Below, one piece after another: positions 46,730-59,428 of a stretch of 64,000 nucleotides of DNA (positions within the stretch are counted from its first letter, which is position 1; the number at the start of each line of letters is the position of its first letter). The notes beneath the pieces are model-generated. The model saw nothing but the letters and a program-made list of their open reading frames with translations, was not told the DNA's origin and made no database searches. The stretch covers positions 7,778 to 71,777 of the forward strand of contig NW_019775442.1 in the NCBI RefSeq assembly GCF_001039355.2, given 5' to 3'. A program made the translations under genes and the position numbers. This stretch comes from Lingula anatina (lineage: Eukaryota > Brachiopoda > Lingulata > Lingulida > Lingulidae).

Positions 46730-47423
46730 AGCCCCATTCACACGTACATGATTAATCGAGATTAAGGGAATCGCGATTCTAACGCGCTTAGCTAAATTCA
46801 CTTTTTTGCGTTCACACATGTAAATACGAAATCGCGATTTACCTTGCTAGATCTGGTAATTGCAACTGTGCTCGCTAGGGGAGTCACGGTATATAATGTT
46901 GATCATGCGCAGTAGCTGCCTTCAAGACCATGCTTTCGGTGTGTACGGTGTTATTGTTTTCTGTTTAATATTCTCATCGGCCCAAATATTTGTTTATGCT
47001 GCCACTGAGTTTTCAGACCATACTTCCTCTTGGCCATTTTGCTGACTGCGAAGAAACTTGAAATTGGGTGGACAGTTTGTTTTCTTTCACTTTCCAGTCG
47101 GCAAATAGCTGTATTTAGCTAATGATTCGTTTCAATTTATACCCGACATGAAATAAAATTTATTGTATTGTATTGTATTGTACTTTCGATAGAAACTATG
47201 CACGCGCCTTAAGTCCTCAACTTCCGGTGTTAACATCGATCCGGTTCTCACTAGGAAATTTTATGTCGCGATTTAAGTTTACATCGATAGAATCCACCTC
47301 TCGAGTAGGATTAATTTGAATCGCGATTTGGCGTCTCTACTGCGTTCACATTAGAAGCTTTACATCGATAGAATCGCGATTTGGCACTAATCGCGATTGA
47401 AAGTGTCTCGTGTGAATGGGGTA
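46730..47423. mobile_element. 694-bp non-autonomous DNA element with six TCGCGATT palindromes
   Basis: Inverted ends CCCCATTCACACG (46732-46744) and CGTGTGAATGGGG (47409-47421). ATA (or just TA) on both sides, and an unfilled site in block copy 2 near 50632. AATCGCGATT or TCGCGATT recurs at 46769, 46829, 47266, 47319, 47372 and 47389. TTACATCGATAGAATC-like motifs occur twice near the right end. No coding capacity. The middle (about 46860-47190) ends in AATAAAATTTATTG and TATTG repeats and may be a nested retroelement fragment. Confidence 0.85.
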
Positions 47424-49077
47424 ATAGTGATACACCATTCTACCGTGGCCATTTCACAGTATTATTCCTCCAATGACAGCTTTTTTCCATCATAAAACAT
47501 TTCTGCTTGGAATATTTATTTCTACTAAAAGGGTTTAAGGTTGGTTGATAAAATGATATGCATTTGCCCTCTCCCTCCCTCTCTCTTTAAAAAATGAAAA
47601 GAGATGAAAACAATTTAAGGGGGATACCATAAAATGGACCAAATACTTAATGTATTATGCATTACAAAGGGAGATTAAAACAAGGCTGGTGGCTGACAAG
47701 TAAAACACTAGACATTGTTGTCCAACACTGTCACACTGAATGTTTATCTGCCACCAGAGCCGAAAATAAGTTATGATAATATATAATTCATAAATTAGTC
47801 TACACAAAGATTAATGTTCATGGAACTCCCCAAGAGAATATGTGAACCACTGGCTGTAACTTCGATCAACAAAGGGAATGACATGAGAACTGATGAAAAC
47901 TGATATTTTGTTTCTGGTTGACTTAAACTCAGGGTTAAAATGTGTTGGTAATGGGGGGAGGGGGGGGCAACCAAAAATATTCTGTCTGTCTGTATCTCTC
48001 TCATGCATACATTCATGGCTGCAATTTGACACCAGAAACTTTTAGCCATCTCAATAATAATCGTGTGAAAAGAAAGAACCCATCCAATTTCCTTTAGTAC
48101 ACTACAAATCATACATCACTCAAAGGCATTATGAACAATCTGCATCAGACTGAGGCATTCAAACCCAGGGTTTTCATTAGTTTTTTTCTTTTCATTTTTA
48201 ATTTATTATTTTTTGGGGGGGTTGGGGTCTATGAAAAAACTTTGAATATGAGCAGATATTGACTAAAGAAATGACCCATCGTTTGTCAGTTGACATTTAG
48301 ATAAATCCACCTTAAGAAGAAAATCTGCCTTGCTGAGATCTCTGCCGCCAAATCACATGTTCTACCTAAACAGAAGCTAGGAAATCAATTACAATCAATT
48401 AGAAGTGGGTCGCATTATCTCCGACCTCATGTGGAAATCAATGTTAATGTGTTATTCTCGTCATGTTTTTCTGTATGTCCTAATGCACTTGTTGTTATTT
48501 GGTCCCCACGTGAATTCTCTATCCGCAAAGGAGGGGGAGGGGGTTCAGAATAACAAGAACATATCAGTCGGTGGGCTCATTCCAATCAGTCTTGTTACAG
48601 CCAAATCAAAAATTCCTCACTAGCAAGAAATGGCTGAAGGATCATCATAATATCCTGAATTAGCCACAGCAAGTGCTGGCGTTGTGAGGCTTTCTCCTTG
48701 GACTGTACTGTGTGGCCTAATGTACTGCCAGCTTCATTTCCTATCATCTTAGATGTATGTGTGTGAATCAGTATAAATCACTAAAAAGGCAGCGTATTCA
48801 TCTCCAGACAGAACGACATAAATTTCATTCTGAGGCAGTTTGATGCAGACAGTTGTCACAAACTGCATTTTATTTCAATACAACAGCAATATGCTCAGAC
48901 AAATTTGTAGTTAGTAAAATATTCCACTGTCTTATTAGCCAAAATAAGGAATTATTTTGTCATTTTTCACAAGTTGGTCACTGCCTGGAATGACTCAATG
49001 GGCCAAAATTATCAAACTTTCAGATATGTAATTTTATAATCACAGATTAACATTTGTATGTAGCATTGTGGTGCTTT

Positions 49078-49078
49078 N
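49078..49078. other. Single-base gap (N) at the join of duplication 2
   Basis: A lone N between the end of copy 1 and the first base of copy 2. Confidence 0.9.
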
Positions 49079-49584
49079 GTGACATGAAAGGTCACAAATG
49101 ATTAGGAGTCACAGAAATGCAACAAATATCAATGACTGTGTCAAGGTAATGCTAGATTAACAGAACAGTGAGACATTTGTAATTTGTCACTAGCAACTAT
49201 GTCTGCGGCAGTGGCAGGGCGGGGGGATTGGTAACCTTGCGTGCAGCAATTTTTGCTTTTCCCCCCGAGAACTGGAGTACAAATGCTTCATGGGAGTGTG
49301 GGCTGAGGGGAGAGGGAAAAGGGAAGGGTGTAGCAGGGGCTGGGGGGGGGGGTGGAGGAGCAAAATCAGCGTCTACAATGAAGCTATTATACGGTTGTTA
49401 CACAAAGATTTCTGCTGAATGAAACCTATTCAACCATCAAATAAAATAAAGAACAAATACAATTTTAAAAACCCCGATAAACAATAAGTACATTACATTA
49501 TTATCATCATTTTGGCTCATGTTCAAGTCTCAACTTTCCATCATATGTTTATAGTGTTCTACCTTGACCTGTGACAAAATTTAC

Positions 49585-49665
49585 CTCATTGTGTGACTGT
49601 TCCATGACTCAAGATTATACACAGCACATGACAGGGGTCCCAGCCAGCTGTCCGCATCTGTCACC
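49585..49665 (-). CDS. Zinc-finger gene, first coding exon, block copy 2
   Basis: Duplicate of 45690-45770 with the same start codon, peptide and splice sites. The only nearby changes are in the 5' UTR and intron. It is either an alternative first coding exon or, more likely, the other allele placed in tandem. Confidence 0.45.
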
Positions 49666-50877
49666 CTGGAAAAGAACAGACACAGTTACAACATCTACAT
49701 GCAGTACCAATGGGACTGATCTCAAGGACAGACTTCCAGACAGACTACTAGACTGTAGTGGTAAATTGTGCAATTTAGCTAGTATTTTTTCAGCAGGAAA
49801 GTCAATAATATAGTCATCCAAGCACATAAGTGTGGTATCTTTCTATAGTTATTTAGACTTGTTGGACTGGTGAGAAATAAGAACACTCACTGTCTGTTCT
49901 CTATACTTTTTATTGTATACTTGTACATATATTGATCTTTTCAAAGAAAGTAAAATGACAAGATTGCGAAAAACATTACAGAGATTTGTCTTTTTGTCTA
50001 TATTTCAACACCATGTAATGTGTGTGTGCGCGCGCGCATGCACGCATTGGGGGGGGGGGGGGGGGGGCAGAATACTTGTTACTTGACTCTTCCTTTTGCA
50101 CTTTTTCCAAAATTATAAGTACAGTAAAGTAAAACCCCCTTTACACTGGACAGCATCCTGTATGGCCCCTTTGAGAGTTAAAAAAAAAAAAAGAAAAACT
50201 ACCCAACCATTCATTCTGTAACCAAAGCGATGCTTGTGACTCTTTTCTGTGACCACAAAGACGCTACTTTCATGGTTGAACAAAAGAAGCAAAAAGGACA
50301 CCGTCCAGCGTAAAGGGGGTTTAAGAAATGCATTAAATACATTGTGTCTTCCATCGAAAAAAAAGGCACTCTTGTCCTTGAGTACATGCTATAAACACAC
50401 ATGTAAACAAATTCACTCTAGTATACACACACACATAAAAACTAGCAGTCCTGCACGCCTTTCTCCCCTCCAACTCCTGACACTTCACTGAAGATATATA
50501 TAAATATGTCCACAACTTTGTACTGAGGTGACCTTAACAACTCGATATATACTTTGCCTATCCTTGCTTCTATTTGTTATACAGCTGATCAATAGGTGAA
50601 CACTACAACACAGTATTAGCCTTCCGCGCACATAGTGATACACCATTCTACCGTGGCCATTTCACAGTATTCTTCCTCCAATGACAGCTTTTTTCCATCA
50701 AAAAACATTTCTGCATCATGTCTTTTTTCCTACTAAAAAGGTTTAAGGTTGGTTGATAAAATGATGTGCATTTGCCCTCTCCCTCCCTCTCTCTTTAAAA
50801 AATGAAAAGAGATGAAAACAATTTAAGGGGGATACCATAAAATGGACCAAATACTTTATGTATTTTACTGGGGTAGC

Positions 50878-51040
50878 GCTAACACTCGCCAATTTAGCCA
50901 AATGCTAAAACTGACTTAAATTGGCTGAAGAAAAAGGGCTTGATTTGACATGTTTTAGCCAAATTATAACCATTTTGATAACAAATTGACAAAAATGTGG
51001 TGCTTTGGCTAAGTGAAAAAAATTGCTATCGCTACCCCAG
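50878..51040. mobile_element. Harbinger-like MITE, CTGGGGTAGCG family, TTA target duplication
   Basis: Ends CTGGGGTAGCGCTA and ATCGCTACCCCAG. TTA at 50875-50877 and 51041-51043. Missing from block copy 1, where TGTATTATGCATT is continuous. TTA/TAA duplications are typical of PIF/Harbinger elements. Confidence 0.87.
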
Positions 51041-52490
51041 TTATGCATTACCAAGGGAGATTAAAACAAGGCTGGTGGCTGACAAGTACAACACTAGACA
51101 TTGTTGTCCCACACTGTCACACTGAATGTTTATCTGCCAGAGCCGAAAATAAGTTATGATAATATATAATTCATAAATTAGTCTGCACAAAGACGCCCTG
51201 AATGTTCATGGAACTCCCCCAAGAGAATATGTGAACCAGTGGCTGTAACTATAATCAACAAAGGGAATGACATGAGAACTGATGAAAACTGATATTTTGT
51301 TTCTGATTGACTTAAACTCAGGGTTAAAATGTGTTGGTAATGGGGGGAGGGGGGGGGGGGCAACCAAAAATATTCTCTCTGTCTGTATCTCTCTCTCTCT
51401 CTCTCTCATGCATACATTCATGGCTGCAATTTGACACCAGAAACTTTCAGCCATCTCAATAATAATCGTGCGAAAAGAAAGAACCCATCCAATTTCCTTT
51501 AGTACACTACAAATCATACATCACTCAAAGGCATTATGAACAATCTGCATCAGACTGAGGCATTCAAACCCAGGGTTTTCGTTAGTTTTTTTCTTTTCAT
51601 TTTTAATTTATTAATTTTTTGGGGGGTTGGGGTCTATGAAAAAACTTTATAAATATGAACAGATACTGACTAAAGAAATGACCCATCGTTTGTCAGTTGA
51701 CATTTAGATAAATCCACCTTAAGTAGAAAATCTGCCTTGCTGAGACCTCTGCCGCCAAATCACATGTACTACCTAAACAGAAGCTAGGAAATCAATTACA
51801 ATCAATTAGAAGTGGGTCGCATTATCTCCGACCTTATGTGGAAATCAATGTTAATGTGTTATTCTCGTCATGTTTTTCTGTATGTCCTAATGCACTTGTT
51901 GTTATTTGGTCCCCACGTGAATTCTCTATCCGCAAAGGAGGGGGAGGGGGTTCAGAATAACAAGAACATATCAGTCGATGGGCTCATTCCAATCAGTTTC
52001 GTTACAGCCAAATCAAAAATTCCTCACTAGCAAGAAATGGCTGAAGGATCATCATAATATCCTGAATTAGCCACAGCAAGTGCTGGCGTTGTGAGGCTTT
52101 CTCCTTGGACTGTACTGTGTGGCCTAATGTACTGCCAGCTTCATTTCCTATCATCTTAGATGTATGTGTGTGAATCAGTATAAATCACTAAAAAGGCAGC
52201 GTATTCATCTCCAGACAGAACGACATAAATTTCATTCTGAGGCAGTTTGATGCAGACAGTTGTCACAAACTGCATTTTATTTCAATACAACAGCAATATG
52301 CTCAGACAAATTTGTAGTTAGTAAAATATTCCACTGTCTTATTAGCCAAAATAAGGAATTATTTTGTCATTTTTCACAAGTTGGTCACTGCCTGGAATGA
52401 CTCAATGGGCCAAAATTATCAAACTTTCAGATATGTAATTTTATAATCACAGATTAACATTTGTATGTAGCATTTGTGGTGCTTTCACTG

Positions 52491-55484
52491 CAAAGAGTGT
52501 AACTATAGATTTGCCTTTTTTTTTTTTAATTTATAACCATATTATATACTGCCCTTCTCCCAGACAGACACCTAAAGGTCTTAAAAAAAAAAAAATTCAC
52601 AGCCTTTGAGTCCAATTAATTTGATTTTCATGAACAACAGAAGTTCATCAGTTTTGGCAAATAAAACACACTCACTGTTCTAGTTCCTAGAACCCATTAT
52701 CTCACAAACTTGAAACTAACTGTCTGAAATCTTTTAACATCCTGGTGTGTGTGCAATGATGAGGGCGTTTTATCTAGGTCAGCATTGAAGTCTTGGTAGG
52801 CGATTATATAACCCACCTTTCTGCCAGCCCGCACACTAACAGCACTGAGGCTTTTTATGCTAAACATATGCTGCCATTAGACTTTCTCTTTCTTACCTTT
52901 CTCTTTAAAAATTTTTCAAATAAAATGTGGAGTACTTTACCACTGTATCAGTACTTTAGTACGGTTATTTAAAAATAATTTTAAAGCAATAAATGAGAAA
53001 TTGCTTAGACTTAGTATGGATACTGTAGGACCACAGCAAAAAAAAAAAAAAAAATTGCAGTCGAAAATGACAGCAATTTTATGGTTCTGCACTTGATATA
53101 AACCTGGGTTGAAAACAGTTACATCACGCAACATGACAGAGACAGGAGCAAATTGCACAAAAAATATAAATGTAGAGGTTAAAATGCATTTTCATAACAG
53201 ACAAAAACCTTAACAATCACGTTCACTTTGCTTGGACCAATTCCAAATTCCAAAATATATATATTTTTTGTGATAATGTCCTTGGAGGCTTATTCATCAT
53301 ATTCCACAAGGAAAACTATCAAATGTACTTAAAAGCAATGGTCAATGTTTTTAGGGATTAATGTCAGTTTTTCTTTAATGACTACATGTTTGTACAGAGT
53401 GACTATGGATTTTGCATCACCCAAAGAACAAAAAACAAACCTCTTCCTTTATTAAATGAAAAACAATTGAAAATATAATACATATCTAAAATTTGTCCAA
53501 AATCTAATATTTTTAAAACTTTAAAGCTTAGTTAATAATTTACCAATCTACACACAGTACATTTCATGCCATTTCAATTTTTTTACTAAACACATGAAAA
53601 GACAAATGAAAATGCTATGAGGAAATAGCAAAACCATTTGTAGGTATTACATTATAAAAAGATAAGGGGAACTCTCGAAATTACACTAATATTCTTTTAC
53701 AAAACTGACCTAAAACCCATTTCTTGGTCCTTTTTCCATGCTAGTGTGCAGATATACCAAGCGCAGTTTCTCCTATCTCTTCATCAGACCTACTTGTCAA
53801 GATTTACAAAGATTGAAAACTACTCAGAGGTCTAGCCACATAAAATACAACTTGTAACAGAGGTATGACACACAATTTTTTTACCACTCAGAAAGAAATG
53901 ATAAACAACTTATCTATTCCACATATATGATATATATACTGGTAGAGCATTTATACTGGTCTAGACACTGAGAATGCATAAAATGATAATTGCATAATAC
54001 AACTACAAAGGCACTCAGAGAGGGCCTACCTTGTCCAAGACAAATAATTTTAACAGATAATTAACCATTAACTTATTAATTAATCCATCTCCACCAAAAT
54101 CTTAGCCTGTTTCTGACTTGTCTTGAAAATATCATCAAAATCCATCCACAAGATTCAACATAATATTGCTAATAAACTAGCTACTAGTATAGTAGTAACT
54201 AACTAACAGAACCAAAAACATACTAGTTACCTCCCCGGTGGGAGTAAAAATAAAGAAAACAAAAACAAATACAATTATCTGCTCCCTCAAAATATATACA
54301 AAATCCAAAGGCTCATCTTTTTTTTAACTTCAAAAGAAAGAAATCGTCCACAGAGACAAAAATGTCCACATCTGATACAAGTGTCATTTGACTTCAGTGG
54401 CACACTCAGACTGCCTTTGATCCATATACCATATACCAGAACCATCATCTCTGCACACAAAATATCAAAAGATATTAAATATTTAGTGAACTTTTCTTGT
54501 GGTGGGTTCAAGGTAAATGTGCTCTGCATCCAGTTGAAGCACACGCAAAATTTGTCCATCATTTATACCCGAGTTTGACATTTTATTTATTTTTATTTTT
54601 TATTTCTCTCGTCAACATACCTGTTTCACTTTTACATTTACATTAAATCCTTTACTCAACAGAAGAACTTACAACAGTTAAATGCTAAAGGTATGAAATA
54701 CCAAATCAGTAAATGATATTCCAGCCAACAATTACAGTTCATATGTCTCTGCATTAATCTAATATACTAACACAAGTGTCCAAATATAAATATGACACAT
54801 TTTAAGATAAATCATCACCCTGCAAAAGCCAATCACTGTGTTGAAATTCACTTACCTTTCTCATATGATTTATTCAAAGCCAACTATGTATGTATACTCT
54901 CATTCTAAACATTTCTTGGAGAAAATCATACCATGACAGTCTAAAAGTGCTTTCCATATGCAGTGAAGTACTACTGGTAATTTATTTATAAGGAAACCAC
55001 ACGCCTGTATTCCTTAGAACTACCCTTGAGGTTACTTTTATTATACCATAATCTGTTAATGAGAAAGTGACTTGTGTCGAGAGAAAACACCGTAGTCGTT
55101 CAATCAATTCAGTTTGTTATTATTGTAATTGAAAATAGGATCAAAGTGTCAAGGGTCCCTGGTTATTATGGTCGTAGAAATCAAGACACGGGCACGTTTT
55201 TCCCAAGTAAAAATGCTCTGTTCAAACAGCAATTGACTGTCACGATAAGCAGCGATTAAAGGGCGCGCAAATTGACTACAATGACTGCAGATGCCTCTTA
55301 AAACACCTGCCTTCGCAGGAAAAGATGCGAGATGCCAATATTTTCTCAAACATGCTACCTATTTGCAAATGATTTTTTACACATTCTCATTGGCAAAGTT
55401 CAAGCAAGATGCGTGCATTTTAACCCATGGGCACTCCGGTACACCAAGCCATGCGACTAATTATTGATCATGAGATACACTTAC
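52491..55484 (-). other. Presumed 5' intron(s) of the zinc-finger gene
   Basis: About 3 kb of AT-rich DNA with poly-A and poly-T tracts (52575-52593, 53039-53054). Donor-like GGTAAGTG on the minus strand near 54850 could belong to another non-coding exon. No protein-like frame. Confidence 0.45.
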
Positions 55485-55880
55485 CAAATTTCGCATAAAA
55501 TACCGGCTCTTCTGACCCAAATCTTGTTTCCGAACAAAAGATTACCACTGCGCATTTCCATGCGCATAATTTTGCGATTTCCGGTGATTATGAAAGGGCT
55601 GAAAGGATTGATAAATTGATGCTGTTCGTTTCAACAATGGGCATTTATACGGTACAAAAACTGGCTGGTAAAACATTTCTTAAATGTTATTATATATTCG
55701 AGGAAATCTTAAATCATTCACACAAAGACCTTTAGAATTTTAATGTTTTGTCCGAGAATGAAAGTCAAATAGCTTGTCTTTTTACGCATGCGCGATGGAA
55801 CAGCGGTCGGTACGAAATAAGAAAACAAAGCAGCTTTGAACAAGAAACTTTCAAAATAGAAAGAAACTGGGCTGAGTTGA
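55485..55880. promoter_or_regulatory. Candidate bidirectional promoter between the zinc-finger gene and the plus-strand gene
   Basis: On the minus strand an exon ends at 55485 with AATTTG/GTAAGTG. On the plus strand an exon ends at 55880 with GTTGA/GTAAGTATT. Between them are TGCGCAT-type motifs (55551-55567), an ETS-like ATTTCCGGT (55577-55585) and CGCATGCGCGA (55785-55795), close to the NRF1 consensus. No TATA box. The head-to-head layout with NRF1/ETS sites is typical of shared housekeeping promoters. Linking each exon to its gene is inference. Confidence 0.5.
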
Positions 55881-56914
55881 GTAAGTATTATTTCACAAAA
55901 ATAACGGGTAATACTATACGAATCTCTCAGTTTACAATGGTTGATTTTTTTATGTATTCCCCGGTACTTGCCGTGTTTATCACTCAGTCCTAGCTCAGGC
56001 TATTGCAGCCTAGTAGTAGTAGAAGTATTTATTCACATTAATAAATATCGCTCACAGATCGCAGAAATATTTCTCACCAGCCAACACAGTCCTAAGTTAC
56101 ACTTCGTAGTTAACAAATATCCACAAGTATCAGTCTTACTCTCTCTGATGCGGGTAAATATACATCAACTATTTAACATTTATGCATCAGGGTGTCAGAT
56201 GTTTTTCAGAAGGCAGAATAAAATTGAGAATGGTGTGTGTTTGGGGGGGGGGGGGGTACAGACACATAAAATGCCCCCTCCCCTGTATCACTATTAATAG
56301 TTTTTAAAAGTTTTTGTAGATGAAGTAAAATTAATATATTCCATAGCATCTCCAAGAATAATTGGCAATATTTATGATTAAGAAAGCACAACTGGGTGGT
56401 TATCTTGGGAATGGCTTTGGCAACACATTGCCTTGTCCAATTTAGAATTACATAAGATAATTGGAAAATATTGCAATCGCAACACCTTACTTATTATGTC
56501 TTACTTGTCAAAAGTTTAATGATACATGCATCAGCATTGTTCAATTGATTTCCAAGGTTTTACAATGCCACTTACGCAAATGCTGCATTCTCTGTGAAAA
56601 ATTTGTTTCCATGCATTGAATGTTTTGACAAAAAATCCCTCGTTCCTCAATCACTGTCCAACATACAGGACATTAAATCTGAACATTTAAACTGTTTCCA
56701 TGCGGTAATATTCTCATTATTTTTGTGTAAAACATGAATCAACAGTTGTTATAACTGACCTGAATGTCTTGAATAGATTAAAAAAATTGTTCATTTAAAA
56801 AATAAAAAATTTATATGTGGACACGTTAGGTGGGGACTTGAAATATTATTATTATTATTATTATGATGATGATGATGATGATGATGATGATGTTATTATT
56901 TTGTTTTTATTTAG
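55881..56914 (+). other. Presumed first intron of the plus-strand gene
   Basis: Runs from the GTAAGTATT donor at 55881 to the TTTTATTTAG acceptor at 56911-56914. It contains poly-G at 56241-56255 and an (ATT)n(ATG)n microsatellite at 56846-56895. Confidence 0.5.
56846..56895. repeat. (ATT)n-(ATG)n microsatellite
   Basis: ATT units followed by ten ATG/GATG units. The ATG run makes a false poly-Met start upstream of the real exon. Confidence 0.93.
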
Positions 56915-57960
56915 GGCCAATGGCAGATTCAGTCAGAGAGTTGAAGGAAAACTGCCCTCCAGCTGTGCAACAGGGACACAGACCTAGACATTTCTGTGGT
57001 AGTTCTAAACCTCTGAGAGAATCAAACACAGGAGATATGCCAGTAGTGAAGAGTGCAGCCTCCAAGTATGAAGGGGGGCAGTCATACCAACAAGCTAAGA
57101 GGGTGGAGAAAGAGGACAAGGAAAACAGACCCAGAAAACCATCAGGCAGAAAAACAAGACAGAAAACAAAACAATCAAATTTAGATTTTGAAATTTTTGA
57201 TAATTATACACAGATGTCAGCACCATTCATGCAATCCAATAATATAAAAAAGATGAAGGTGCCTCAGAGGCCAATTTCAAAGACTTCAGATTATGTTCCA
57301 AAACCAGCAAACCATGACTTTATGCCAGCAAGTAGAGACCATATGATAAAACTACAGGGACCTCTGCCTAGGAGTCTCCAAGGAAGCCCAGAATCTCAAC
57401 TCTCAAACTGGACAGAGAGGAACCGTGGCACATGTACATCTGGTTACCATAGCGACACAGATACAGAAGCCATAGCAACCAGCAGTCAAGTTGATGATTG
57501 CAATGTAGCAACTGAAGTCATGGTAACTGCAAGTAATTTTACTGTGTCTCAAAGTGGTACAGACACAGAAACTGTGGTAACCAACAAAATGGACAGTTAC
57601 CATAGAAACACATTTAAGAGAGCCATAACCACAGATAGAAAGGCTTGTTGCCAAGGTGATGCAACCATGGCAACCAAAAGGACAAATAGCCACTGTAGCA
57701 GTGGTGACATTCATGATTCTAGTAACAACATACAGCATTTGTCACCTTTGAGTAACATTAGCTCGACAATGTTTGTTTGTCACCGGAGTCCGTCTGGCCA
57801 TCCTGTTCAAAGCAATGTTAGCGAACAAGCTAGTGTAGACTACAGAGGTAGTACCAGAGCTAGTGGGAGATCAACATTTGGCTGCAGACTATCCAGAGGG
57901 CAACAGACAGCTAAGACATCCCATATCAACTCTGATACCCACTCTGCATCAGGCTATAAG
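56915..57960 (+). CDS. Unrecognised Ser/Thr-rich protein, first coding exon (two KEN motifs)
   Basis: Acceptor TTTATTTAG ends at 56914; ATG at 56920; donor AAG/GTCTGT after 57960. 347 codons in phase 0. The protein starts MADSVRELKENCPPAV and is rich in Ser, Thr, Asn and Lys, with no globular domain, membrane segment or zinc ligands in a known pattern. It has KEN at residues 9-11 and again in KEDKENRPRKP near residue 67, the second followed by Pro as in APC/C degrons. A basic patch GRKTRQKTKQ follows. SGYHSDTDTEAI near residue 180 is a phospho-acceptor-like run. These hint at a cell-cycle or centrosome protein, but I do not recognise the family. Codon use and the long intact frame argue that it is real. 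Its 3' part is present again after 59429. Confidence 0.7.
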
Positions 57961-58211
57961 GTCTGTTGTAATTCTGGGTGACTTAATTTTTTTCTCTATA
58001 TTAAAAAAAACATTGCAGTAGACCAATGCCACAGACAGAGAAGAGTTTTTACAGCTATTTTAGAGAAGGATATATTTATTCTTGCGATCCATTAAGCTCT
58101 GTCTTTTTATTCTGAAACTTTTTTCTTTGCCATCTTATCATGCCAGAAAGGAATTTATGGTAATCATTTTTTTTATGCATTAATAGTTTTCATACATACT
58201 TTGTCTACTAG

Positions 58212-58385
58212 ACCAGTGATGTTGGGAGTGCTGGTGACAGTGTGACATTATATTGTCAGTCAGACAACACCCTCACAACAAAGGAATTGGAGACCCCCTA
58301 CACTGCTGCCCCCTATTGTGAAAACGAGATGAATGAAGCAGAGAAAGTGCAACACTGGTTGAATGTCTCGTCTTTTCAAACTGAG
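58212..58385 (+). CDS. Unrecognised Ser/Thr-rich protein, second coding exon
   Basis: Acceptor TTTGTCTACTAG ends at 58211 and donor GAG/GTAAGTGC begins at 58386. 174 nt, 58 codons in phase 0 (TSDVGSAGDSVTLYCQSDN...FQTE), continuing the previous exon in frame. Duplicate at 60166-60339. A weak third exon candidate starts at 59250 after TTGTTGTAG (SSQRSLYSSIK...), but its end is unclear. Confidence 0.6.
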
Positions 58386-59249
58386 GTAAGTGCAATTTTG
58401 TTGCTAAGCAATCATTTTTTTTCTCAAAAAGGTATCTAATTTCTTTCAAGTTTGTAATTCTGATATTTGGACTTGTACTTATCTACTAGTATGTTCCTGC
58501 CAAATTTGAACTATACATGCAATGTAGTTTTTGTAAAAAAATATTAGAGTCAAAACTCGGCCCATAAGACTAAAGGAAAACCATAGAATGCCCCAAACAT
58601 AATGAGATGGTATCAGCTGGTTGAGATGTCTTCTCTAACGCAATCCATTATTGCTAGAGTCAATATTTGCACCCAGAGCATGATGGCTCTGTTTGTTTTC
58701 ATATCATGGCAGTTGAATTGCTATCTGACCCCTGTGCTTGCCATCTGCCCCAGGGAAGCAGGGTGCACTGTCATAGGTGGTTTATAAAAAGTAGGGGTCA
58801 TGTTTTTATACGTGTCTGCTGTATAAAATATGGCAACAAAGAAAAAATTAAGGTTGTTTTCTCAATGGCAAACTTTTATGCCAACAATTTATCCGAAATT
58901 TTGGAGCTGGACATTAAAATTTGTAAAACAGTCACAAATTAGAAAAAAGAGGAGCAATATAAAGTTAAAACAGGCACAGAATTAATGTTGCACATACTTG
59001 TTGAAAACAATTTAAATGTGTCAGTTTGATCCCAATTTGTAGGTATTTTTGAATACTTTTTCTTTTTCGTAAAGCATGTGGTAACATTTGCTTCTTGTTA
59101 AAAAGTGTTTACTTTTTCTTAGCATGAGAGAGCACTTTCAGAAATATTACAGTGAGACCATGGTTAATTAATTGTGTAGAATGTGATATAATGATGGGAG
59201 TATATTTGTTGTTTTAAAGTGTAATTTGCGGTGATGTTTGTTGTTGTAG
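58386..59249 (+). other. Intron after exon 2 of the plus-strand gene
   Basis: No coding evidence. Two overlapping 61- and 91-codon frames (58602-58942) are also present in copy 2 only because the whole block is. Confidence 0.5.
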
Positions 59250-59427
59250 TCAAGTCAAAGGTCGCTGTACTCTTCCATCAAAGGTTTCCACCTTTTTTTC
59301 TTTATTATATCTTGAAAAGAGTTTATTGTTTATTAAAGCCTTTCTTAGAAATGCTAGTAGATACTAAATTGTAAATATTGGACATTTAAATGAATGTGCA
59401 AGTGCTGCAGATAGCTTATTAATTGGA

Positions 59428-59428
59428 N
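59428..59428. other. Single-base gap (N) at the join of duplication 3
   Basis: A lone N. The sequence to its right starts in the middle of the coding exon of copy 1 (57475). Confidence 0.92.

Larger units (their letters stand above)
45175..49077. repeat. Tandem segmental duplication 2, copy 1 (ends at a single N)
   Basis: Repeated at 49079-52490 in the same orientation with high identity and many indels. Copy 1 alone holds the 694-bp element at 46730-47423. The break is at 49078 (N) inside GTGGTGCTTT, which copy 2 continues as GTGCTTTCACTG. Confidence 0.93.
49079..52490. repeat. Tandem segmental duplication 2, copy 2
   Basis: Matches 45175-49077 in order and orientation. It lacks the 694-bp element and carries a 163-bp MITE (50878-51040) that copy 1 lacks. 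Poly-G and (TC)n lengths differ. It continues into unique DNA after about 52490. Confidence 0.93.
57475..59427. repeat. Tandem segmental duplication 3, copy 1 (ends at a single N)
   Basis: Repeated at 59429-61383 with very high identity (a handful of substitutions). Copy 1 breaks at TTATTAATTGGA before the N, where copy 2 continues as TTAATTGGAATAAAAATT. Confidence 0.95.
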
